Source of the DNA: Candidatus Palauibacter scopulicola
GTDB lineage: Bacteria; Gemmatimonadota; Gemmatimonadetes; Palauibacterales; Palauibacteraceae
Length of the DNA stretch: 64,000 bases
Assembly: GCF_947581915.1 (NCBI RefSeq)
Contig: NZ_CANPWG010000065.1
Span: forward strand, 97,181 to 161,180
Reading direction: 5' to 3'
Position 1 is the stretch's first letter; every line of letters begins with the position of its first letter. The translations under genes were made by a program, and so were the position numbers. Shown here piece by piece: positions 57,657 to 64,000 of this stretch. Below the pieces are notes generated by a model. The model saw only the letters and a list, made by a program, of their open reading frames with translations, had not been told where the DNA came from and made no database searches.

Positions 57657-59246
57657 ATGCCGACTGCGCTCGTGAGCGTTTCGGACAAGACGGGAATCGA
57701 GGAATTCTGCGCGGGTCTGATCGCGCGGGGCTGGGAGATCGCGTCCACGGGGGGGACGATGCGGGCGCTGCGCGCGGCGGGGCTGGAGGTCCGCAGCGTG
57801 AGCGATCTGACCGGCCATCCGGAGATGCTCGGCGGCCGGGTGAAGACGCTGCATCCGAGGGTGCACGGGGGGATCCTGGCGCGGCGCGAAGTGCCGGACG
57901 ACCTGGATCAACTCGCCGCGCACGGGATGGCTCCCATCGATCTCGTGGCCGTGAATCTGTACCCCTTCCGCGAGACCGTGGCCGGCGGCGATGTCACGCT
58001 CCGGGAAGCGCTGGAGCAGATCGACATCGGCGGCCCGACGATGCTCCGGGCATCGGCGAAGAACCATCCATCCGTCTGGTCGGTCTGCGACCCGGCCGAC
58101 TACGGGCGCGTGCTCGAGGCCATCGATGCCGGGGACGTGCCGGAGGCGGCGGAACTGAGGCGGGAGTTGGCGGCCAGGGTGTTCGGTCACACCGCGGCGT
58201 ATGACGCGGCGATCACCCGCTACCTGACGCAGGCGGACGTAAAGGGGGATTCGCCCGACCTTCCGGCGGGGGAGACCGTCGTCCCGCTCGTATCTGTGCA
58301 GGCGCTCCGGTACGGCGAGAACCCCGACCAGCAGGCCGCCTTCTTCCGCGACGGGTCCGGCGCGCCGCGGGGGATTCCCGCGCTCGCGCAACTCCACGGC
58401 CGGGAACTCTCGTTCAACAACATTCTCGATGTGGACGGAGCCCTCACGGCCATCGCGCCCTTCGTGTCCGGGGAACGCGCCGCCTGCGCGATCCTCAAGC
58501 ACTCGACGCCGTGCGGCCTCGCCGTCGGCGCATCCCCGCTGGAGGCCTACGAGAAGGCGCTCGCCTGCGATCCCGTCTCGGCGTTCGGATCCGTCATCGC
58601 CTTCACGGACTCGCTCACGGAGGCCGTCGCGGAAGCCCTGTCGCGGAACTTCGTGGAGTGCGTCGTGGCGCCGGGATACTCGGAGGACGCGCTCGATCTC
58701 CTGCGGGCGAAAAAGAACATCCGGATTCTGAAGCCGGAGGCGGGCGCGGCGCTGGACGCGAGCGGCCATCTGCGGGACGGGATCGAAGTGCGCGGCGTGC
58801 GCGGCGGGGTGCTGATGCAGGCGGCCCCGCGCCCGGCACGCGAGGTGGATCGGGAGGCGCACGTCCCGACGGCTCGGGCCCCGAGCGAGGCGGAGTGGGA
58901 CGATCTCTCGTTCGCCTGGTCCGCGGTGCAGAGTGTGAAGTCGAACGCGATCCTGCTCGCGCGTGATGGGGCGACGATCGGAATCGGCGCGGGACAGATG
59001 AGCCGCGTCGACTCGGTGGAGATCTCGATCCGCAAGGCCCGGGCGCAGGGGTTCGACGTGGCCGGCGCCGTCCTCGGGTCGGACGCCTTCTTCCCCTTCC
59101 GCGACGGCATCGACGCGGCGGCGGCCGCCGGGGTCACGGCCATCGCGCAGCCGGGCGGGTCGAAGCGCGATGCGGAGGTCATCGAGGCCGCGAACGAGCA
59201 CGGCATGGCGATGGTCTTCACCGGCCGGCGGCTCTTCCGGCACTAG
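57657..59246 (+). CDS. purH: Bifunctional AICAR formyltransferase / IMP cyclohydrolase
   Basis: Last two steps to IMP. The 529 residues have an N-terminal cyclohydrolase (SVSDKTGIEEFC, TGGTMRALRAAGL, VKTLHPRVHGGILARR) and a C-terminal transformylase (LRYGENPDQQAAFF, FNNILDVDGAL, CAILKHSTPCGLA, SDAFFPFRDGIDAAA, QPGGSKRD). ATG 57657 is preferred because GGAAGGA lies 10 bases before it; GTG 57651, directly after the purN stop, adds two residues. Confidence 0.95.
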   Translation: MPTALVSVSDKTGIEEFCAGLIARGWEIASTGGTMRALRAAGLEVRSVSDLTGHPEMLGGRVKTLHPRVHGGILARREVPDDLDQLAAHGMAPIDLVAVNLYPFRETVAGGDVTLREALEQIDIGGPTMLRASAKNHPSVWSVCDPADYGRVLEAIDAGDVPEAAELRRELAARVFGHTAAYDAAITRYLTQADVKGDSPDLPAGETVVPLVSVQALRYGENPDQQAAFFRDGSGAPRGIPALAQLHGRELSFNNILDVDGALTAIAPFVSGERAACAILKHSTPCGLAVGASPLEAYEKALACDPVSAFGSVIAFTDSLTEAVAEALSRNFVECVVAPGYSEDALDLLRAKKNIRILKPEAGAALDASGHLRDGIEVRGVRGGVLMQAAPRPAREVDREAHVPTARAPSEAEWDDLSFAWSAVQSVKSNAILLARDGATIGIGAGQMSRVDSVEISIRKARAQGFDVAGAVLGSDAFFPFRDGIDAAAAAGVTAIAQPGGSKRDAEVIEAANEHGMAMVFTGRRLFRH

Positions 59247-59299
59247 TTCCGGCCATCCGCGGCACGCCGGGCAAGGCCCTGCGTCGTGTGAAGGGTTGC

Positions 59300-59328
59300 G
59301 AAACACGCGGCGCCGGAGCGGTTATACT
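59300..59328 (+). promoter_or_regulatory. Possible msrP promoter
   Basis: TATACT at 59323-59328 is a five-of-six -10 in the 156-bp gap after purH. At 17 bp upstream GAAACA (59300-59305) is a weak -35. The predicted start is about 65 bases before msrP. Confidence 0.45.
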
Positions 59329-59402
59329 GGGGCAGGTGACGCCGCAGGCGAAGCGGCCGGCGACCGGCGAGGGCCGGGGGCCGAACGGCAAGGGAGACTC
59401 CC

Positions 59403-60434
59403 ATGGCGAACATTCATATTCCGCCCGGCTGGCGGCTCAGGGAGAGCGAAGCGACGCCGGAGTCGGTGTACCTCGACCGGCGGCAGTTCGTGGCCCGCAT
59501 GGGCGGGGGAGCGGTCATTGCCGCCGCCTCGCTCGCATGCCGGCCGGGACGGGCGGCGGAAGCCCAGCAGCGCGGTCCCCTCGACAACATCCCGGACACC
59601 CCGACCGCGGATCTCTATCCCGCGGCCGTGAACGATCCGCGCTTCACGCCGGGCGACCGCCACAAGGAGGTTTCGCCCGAGGAGATCGTGGCCACGTACA
59701 ACAACTTCTACGAGTTCGGCACGGACAAGGACGGGGTGTGGCGCAACGTCGGCCCGTTCGAGGCCCGGCCGTGGGAACTGGAGGTCACGGGCCTCGTCGA
59801 GAACCCCGGCGTCTACGATCTCGTAGAGCTGGAACGCGCCTTCCCGCTCGAGGAACGGATCTACCGGCACCGCTGCGTGGAGCGGTGGTCCGTCGTCGTG
59901 CCCTGGATCGGCTTCCCGCTCGCCAAACTCCTGGAACGGGTGCGGCCGCTCAACAGCGCGCGCTACGTCGCCTTCGTCACGTTCAACCGTCCCGAGCAGG
60001 CGTACGGGATGAAGTCGATGACCTGGTGGCCGTGGCCGTACCATGAAGGGCTTCGCATGGACGAAGCCATGAACGAACTGGCGTTCGTGGTGACGGGCAT
60101 GTACGGACATCCACTCCAGAAGCAGAACGGGGCGCCGGTCCGGATCCACCTTCCGTGGAAGTACGGTTACAAGAGCCCGAAGAGCATCGTCGGCATCGAG
60201 ATCACCGACAGACAGCCGGCTACGTTCTGGAATACGTCGACACCCGCCGAGTACGGCTTCTATTCCAACGTGGACCCGGATCTGCCTCACCCCCGCTGGT
60301 CCCAGGCGCAGGAGGAGATCGTCGGCACGGGACAACGGGTGCCGACGCTCCCGTTCAACGGATACGGCGAGTGGGTAGGGGAACTCTACGGCGGTCGCGT
60401 GACGCCGGTCGGAGACGTGCCGCACGCCCGCTGA
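59403..60434 (+). CDS. msrP: Protein-methionine-sulfoxide reductase catalytic subunit
   Basis: Periplasmic molybdopterin enzyme repairing oxidised methionine. The 343 residues begin with a Tat-type signal (twin Arg 26-27 in LDRRQFVARMGGG, then a hydrophobic AVIAAASLA). The sulfite-oxidase fold follows with the Mo-ligand Cys158 in YRHRCVERW. Family blocks DGVWRNVGPFEARPWELEVTGLV and GMKSMTWWPWPYHEGLRMDEAMNELAF are present. ATG start. The haem partner msrQ is not adjacent; cox genes follow instead. Confidence 0.93.
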   Translation: MANIHIPPGWRLRESEATPESVYLDRRQFVARMGGGAVIAAASLACRPGRAAEAQQRGPLDNIPDTPTADLYPAAVNDPRFTPGDRHKEVSPEEIVATYNNFYEFGTDKDGVWRNVGPFEARPWELEVTGLVENPGVYDLVELERAFPLEERIYRHRCVERWSVVVPWIGFPLAKLLERVRPLNSARYVAFVTFNRPEQAYGMKSMTWWPWPYHEGLRMDEAMNELAFVVTGMYGHPLQKQNGAPVRIHLPWKYGYKSPKSIVGIEITDRQPATFWNTSTPAEYGFYSNVDPDLPHPRWSQAQEEIVGTGQRVPTLPFNGYGEWVGELYGGRVTPVGDVPHAR

Positions 60435-60440
60435 GGTTCC

Positions 60441-60465
60441 GGCGGGCGGCGCTCCCCCGCCCGCC
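60441..60465 (+). terminator. Hairpin after msrP
   Basis: A 9-bp perfect stem, GGCGGGCGG (60441-60449) with CCGCCCGCC (60457-60465), and a 7-nt loop begin 6 bp after the msrP stop. No T tract follows. Confidence 0.55.
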
Positions 60466-60477
60466 GTCCCCGGCTCC

Positions 60478-60506
60478 TTGACCCGCCTCCCGTCCGCGGC
60501 TACAGT
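60478..60506 (+). promoter_or_regulatory. Promoter of the cox operon
   Basis: TTGACC (60478-60483, five of six), a spacer of exactly 17 bp and TACAGT (60501-60506, four of six) follow the msrP hairpin and precede coxB by 70 bp. This is the best-matched promoter pair in the window. Confidence 0.6.
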
Positions 60507-60576
60507 CCCGCGGGCTTCGTGGAAGCGGAGCTTGCCCTGAATTCGAGACTTTCCCCGAACGCATATAGATACGCCC

Positions 60577-61581
60577 TTGAGACGACGCGCGATCGCAGCG
60601 CTCGTGCTTTTTCTGGGGGTCCTGATCAGCCAGGGTTGCGGCGGTGAGTACCCGCAATCCGCACTGCACCCCAGTTCAGACTCCGCCGAGATCCTCGACC
60701 GGCTGTTCGACCAGATCTTCTGGTGGGCGGTCGGCGTGTTCGTAGTGGTCGGGGGCATTCTCACTTACGTGGTCGTCCGATTCCGGGAGCGGCCGGGTGA
60801 TGCGCGGCCGAAACAGGTCCACGGTCACCTCCTCCTCGAAGTGGCCTGGACGCTCGCTCCGGCGCTCATCCTCGTGGCGATCGCGATTCCGACCATCCGC
60901 GCCATCTTCATCATCGACCGCTCGACGCCGGATCCGGAGGCGCTCGTCGTCGAGGTCATCGGCAAGCAGTGGTGGTGGGAATTCCGTTATCCGGAACTCG
61001 GGATCGTGACCGCGAACGAGGCGCACGTCCCGCTGGGCCGCACCGTCGACCTGAGGCTCCGCTCCGCCGACGTCATGCATTCGTTCTGGATTCCGCGCCT
61101 GGCCGGAAAACGGGACCTCGTGCCGGGGATCGAGAACCAGCTCTGGTTCCGGCCGGATTCGGTCGGCGTATTCCACGGGCAGTGCGCGGAGTTCTGCGGC
61201 ACGGCGCACGCGCTCATGGGAATGCGCCTGATCGTCGACGAACCCGACGACTTCGAGCGCTGGGCCAGGGCGAACGCGGCGCCCGCGTCGACACCCGCGG
61301 ACGCGGAGGCGCGGGCGGGGCAGGGCGTGTTCATGGCGAACGCGTGCGTGAGCTGTCACACGGTGAGGGGGACGCAGGCGACGGGACCGTTCGGACCCGA
61401 TCTCACGCACTTCGGGAGCCGGCTCACGATCGCCTCGGGCGTACTGGAGAACACCGCCGCGAACCTGGCGCGCTGGCTTGACTCCACCCAGCACGTGAAG
61501 CCCGGCAACCTGATGCCCGAGGTGGAACTGAGCGACGCGCAGGTTCGGCAGCTCGTCGCCTACCTCGGCTCGCTCCGCTAG
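60577..61581 (+). CDS. coxB: Cytochrome c oxidase subunit II with fused cytochrome c domain
   Basis: Accepts electrons from cytochrome c at CuA. The 334 residues start with a lipoprotein-like signal (LFLGVLISQGC), two membrane helices (about 48-66 and 90-113), the CuA domain (WWWEFRYP; HSFWIPRL; Cys203 and Cys207 in QCAEFCGTAHALM) and a C-terminal cytochrome c (haem site CVSCH at 257-261, distal Met in GNLMPEV). This caa3 layout fits the A1-type subunit I next door. TTG start: no ATG or GTG gives a complete signal. Confidence 0.95.
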   Translation: MRRRAIAALVLFLGVLISQGCGGEYPQSALHPSSDSAEILDRLFDQIFWWAVGVFVVVGGILTYVVVRFRERPGDARPKQVHGHLLLEVAWTLAPALILVAIAIPTIRAIFIIDRSTPDPEALVVEVIGKQWWWEFRYPELGIVTANEAHVPLGRTVDLRLRSADVMHSFWIPRLAGKRDLVPGIENQLWFRPDSVGVFHGQCAEFCGTAHALMGMRLIVDEPDDFERWARANAAPASTPADAEARAGQGVFMANACVSCHTVRGTQATGPFGPDLTHFGSRLTIASGVLENTAANLARWLDSTQHVKPGNLMPEVELSDAQVRQLVAYLGSLR

Positions 61582-61585
61582 CCCC

Positions 61586-63424
61586 ATGGCCATGACTGAC
61601 GGGTATTCCACGGGGATCCGGAGCTGGCTGTCGACGGTCGATCACAAGCGGATCGCGATCATGTACTTCGTGGTCGGGTTCGTCTTCCTCCTCATCGCGG
61701 GCGTCGAGGGACAGCTCATCCGGCTCCAGCTCGCCGCCCCCGAGCGCAGCTTCCTCGATCCGGACCTCTACAACCAGCTGTTCACGATGCACGGCACGAC
61801 GATGGTGTTCTTCGCCGGCATGCCGCTCGTCGTCGCCTTCTTCAACTTCGTCGTGCCGCTGCAGATCGGGGCGCGCGACGTCGCCTTCCCGCGCCTGAAC
61901 GCGTTCTCCTTCTGGGTCTTCCTCTTCGGCGGCCTCTTCCTGTACGCGAGCGTTCCCCTCCGGGTGATGCCCGACGGGGGCTGGTTCGCGTACATGCCGC
62001 TGACGAACGCGGAGTATTCGCCCGGCCCGGGCCTCGACTTCTACGTCCTCGCGCTCCTGATCTCCGGCGTGGGGTCGATCGCGGGCGGATTGAACTTCCT
62101 CGTCACGATCCTCAACATGAGGGCGCCGGGGATGACGTTCATGCGGATGCCGCTCTTCACCTGGATGGCGCTCATCGTCTCCGCGCTCATCCTGCTCGCC
62201 TTCCCGCCCTTCACGGTCGGCCTGATCTTCATGCTCTTCGACCGCCGCTTCGGAACGCACTTTTTCGACGCGGCGGCGGGCGCGGACCCCGTCCTCTGGC
62301 AGCACCTGTTCTGGGTCTTCGGCCACCCCGAGGTCTACATCCTCATCCTGCCGGCCTTCGGCATCGTTTCCGACGTGATCCCGACGTTCTCGCGGAAGAT
62401 CCTGTTCGGGTATCCGGTCGTCGTCTTCTCGGGCGTCCTCATCGCCTTCCTCGGCTTCGGCGTCTGGGTGCACCACATGTTCTCGGTCGGGCTCGGGCCG
62501 GTGGTGAATGCCGTCTTCGGTGGGGCGACGATGCTCATCGCGATCCCCACCGGGATCAAGATCTTCAACTGGATCGCGACGATGTGGGGGGGTCGCTTAC
62601 GCTTCCGGACGGCGATGCTGTTCGCGGTCGGATTGGTGGCGACGTTCACGATCGGCGGCCTGAGCGGCGTCATGCACAGCTCGCCGCCGGCGGACCTGCA
62701 GCAAACGGACACGTACTTCGTGGTGGCGCACTTCCACTACGTGCTCATCGGCGGGACCGTCTTCGGCCTCTTCTGCGGCTTCTACCACTGGTTCCCGAAG
62801 GCGACGGGGCGGATGCTGCACGAGGGCCTGGGGAAGGCCCACTTCTGGCTCAGCTTCATCGCGCTGAACGTGACCTTCTTCCCCATGCACTTCTCCGGGC
62901 TCCTGGGAATGCCGCGGCGTACGTACACGTACGCGGAAGGGCTCGGTCTGGATGTGTTCAACCTGATCTCGACCATCGGGGCCTTCATCTTCACGCTCTC
63001 CTTCGTGCCGCTGGTGTGGAATCTGTGGCGCACGTGGCGGCGCGGGGAGGCGGCCGGACACAATCCGTGGGACGCGTCGACGCTCGAGTGGACGATGGCC
63101 TCGCCGCCGCCGCACTACAACTTCGCCGAAATCCCGGTCGTCGACCGGCGGGACCCGCTCTGGCATCCCTACATCGAGCCGGAGTCGCGCGCGGAGGGGG
63201 AGGAGCCCGGGGGCGCCGTGCCGCGGCGGCAGCCGGAGGAGCCGCCGGAGCCCGTGGTCATGCCGAACCCGTCGTACTGGCCGCTCGTGCTCGCCGTGGG
63301 GATGCTCCTCATGACGGTCGGCGGGCTCGGGTCGCTGGGGCTGACGCTCTTCGGCCTGCTCGTGACGGCGGTGGGGCTCTTCGCGTGGGCTTTCGAGCCT
63401 CCGTTCGGCGAGGAGGCGCACTGA
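61586..63424 (+). CDS. ctaD: Cytochrome c oxidase subunit I
   Basis: Catalytic subunit with haem a, haem a3 and CuB. The 612 residues have about 12-14 membrane helices. Haem a His in FTMHGTTMVFF, the cross-linked pair His247/Tyr251 in WVFGHPEVYILILP, CuB His pair in GFGVWVHHMF, K-channel Lys in PTGIKIFNWIATMWGG and AHFHYVLIGG. The HPEVY glutamate marks an A1-type oxidase. A Pro-rich linker and extra hydrophobic segments end the protein. ATG 61586; ATG 61592 is also possible. Confidence 0.97.
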   Translation: MAMTDGYSTGIRSWLSTVDHKRIAIMYFVVGFVFLLIAGVEGQLIRLQLAAPERSFLDPDLYNQLFTMHGTTMVFFAGMPLVVAFFNFVVPLQIGARDVAFPRLNAFSFWVFLFGGLFLYASVPLRVMPDGGWFAYMPLTNAEYSPGPGLDFYVLALLISGVGSIAGGLNFLVTILNMRAPGMTFMRMPLFTWMALIVSALILLAFPPFTVGLIFMLFDRRFGTHFFDAAAGADPVLWQHLFWVFGHPEVYILILPAFGIVSDVIPTFSRKILFGYPVVVFSGVLIAFLGFGVWVHHMFSVGLGPVVNAVFGGATMLIAIPTGIKIFNWIATMWGGRLRFRTAMLFAVGLVATFTIGGLSGVMHSSPPADLQQTDTYFVVAHFHYVLIGGTVFGLFCGFYHWFPKATGRMLHEGLGKAHFWLSFIALNVTFFPMHFSGLLGMPRRTYTYAEGLGLDVFNLISTIGAFIFTLSFVPLVWNLWRTWRRGEAAGHNPWDASTLEWTMASPPPHYNFAEIPVVDRRDPLWHPYIEPESRAEGEEPGGAVPRRQPEEPPEPVVMPNPSYWPLVLAVGMLLMTVGGLGSLGLTLFGLLVTAVGLFAWAFEPPFGEEAH

Positions 63425-63993
63425 TGGAGGGGCCGACCTCGACGGGCATCCCGAACCGCAAGCTCGCGATGTGGACCTTCATCGGGTCGGAGTGCATGCT
63501 GTTCGGCACCCTGATCGCCACGTACATGATCTACCGCGGCCGCAACCTCGTGCCGCCCTATCCGCACGACCTCCTGAACATCCCGTTCATCACCGTCACG
63601 ACCTTCGTGCTCCTGATGAGCAGCCTCATGATGGTGCTCGCGCTCGCCGCGGTGCAGAAGAACGATCTGCGGGCGACGAAGCTGTGGCTCGGCATGACGG
63701 CGCTGTTCGGCCTCATCTTCCTCGGCGGCCAGTACTACGAGTTCAGCCACTTCGTCCACGAGGGGCTGCCGCTGTCGAGGAACCTGTTCTCGTCCACCTT
63801 CTTCGTCCTCACGGGGACGCACGGCGCCCACGTCGCCGGAGGCGTGATCTGGCTGAGCACGCTCCTCGTGAGGACGGCGCAGGGGAAGCTCGATGCCCGC
63901 CACGCGGAGACGGTGGAGATCGCCGGGCTCTACTGGCACTTCGTGGACGTCGTGTGGATTATCCTCTTCACCCTCATCTACCTGCTGGTGTGA
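63424..63993 (+). CDS. coxC: Cytochrome c oxidase subunit III
   Basis: Membrane subunit III of 189 residues with about five helices. Family features are LAMWTFIGSECMLFGTLIATYMIYR, GQYYEFSHFVHEGLPLSRNLFSSTFFVLTGTHGAHVAGGVIWL and GLYWHFVDVVWIILFTLIYLL. ATG shares one base with the ctaD stop. Seven bases follow its stop, so this gene is complete and the operon may continue. Confidence 0.95.
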   Translation: MEGPTSTGIPNRKLAMWTFIGSECMLFGTLIATYMIYRGRNLVPPYPHDLLNIPFITVTTFVLLMSSLMMVLALAAVQKNDLRATKLWLGMTALFGLIFLGGQYYEFSHFVHEGLPLSRNLFSSTFFVLTGTHGAHVAGGVIWLSTLLVRTAQGKLDARHAETVEIAGLYWHFVDVVWIILFTLIYLLV

Positions 63994-64000
63994 GGCACAC

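Noticed and set aside
60564..60579. TATAGA seven bases before the coxB TTG, suggesting a leaderless transcript
   Set aside because: No -35 at usable spacing, and the TTGACC-17-TACAGT pair upstream is a better promoter with a normal leader. TTG starts are also poor for leaderless messages.

Overview
The window is 64 kb of gene-dense, very GC-rich bacterial chromosome, almost wholly housekeeping. I see no rRNA, tRNA, CRISPR array, insertion sequence, prophage or recognisable defence cassette. The envelope genes (Mla-type lipid transport, MreBCD/RodA/PBP2, many lipoproteins, a TonB-like protein), the A1-type haem-copper oxidase with a cytochrome c fused to subunit II, an exported six-bladed beta-propeller protein and Ig-like lipoproteins suggest an aerobic, rod-forming, diderm bacterium. 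Gemmatimonadota or a near relative fits best. That is an inference from gene style, not from a marker-gene tree.

Layout. 1-5.7 kb: 3' end of a histidine kinase gene coupled to a UvrD/PcrA helicase, a small membrane protein on the minus strand, then murA-pgeF, closed by a clear intrinsic terminator. 5.9-20.9 kb: a long translation/RNA block, rimP-nusA-L7Ae-like-infB-DUF503-rbfA-truB-ribF, interrupted by a beta-propeller gene and an ABC ATPase/membrane fusion, then rpsO-pnp-M16 peptidase-ald. 21.0-32.8 kb: cell-shape cluster mreBCD-mrdA-rodA, followed by accD-folC, a bacilliredoxin, hisS, guaA and a NIF3-like gene. 32.8-37.7 kb (minus strand): OPT transporter, small lipoprotein and mlaE-mlaF-mlaD. 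38.0-42.8 kb: clpB with a lipoprotein, a minus-strand pair (methylmalonyl-CoA epimerase, TIGR04283-type glycosyltransferase) and trxA. 42.9-51.2 kb: rsmI followed by four poorly characterised envelope genes (DUF4175-type coiled coil, TPR, exported protein of unknown function, TonB-like). 51.3-59.2 kb: valS, an Ig-like lipoprotein with a 21-bp tandem repeat, selA, purN, purH. 59.4-64.0 kb: msrP and the cytochrome oxidase genes coxB-ctaD-coxC.

How genes work together. Most are in tight operons. By my own count, 20 gene junctions overlap as NTGA (start codon sharing bases with the upstream stop): nine GTGA, eight ATGA, one TTGA and two CTGA. The two CTGA cases matter because both genes lack any upstream ATG, GTG or TTG that would include their obvious N-terminal sequence, so CTG initiation is the simplest reading.

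Most notable points: a MurA with Asp in place of the fosfomycin-target Cys; selA, implying selenocysteine use; the two apparent CTG starts; a possible 28-residue leader peptide coupled to pnp; two envelope-type genes inserted in the ribF-rpsO gap; and the uncharacterised DUF4175/TPR/exported/TonB-like operon, the nearest thing here to an undescribed system.
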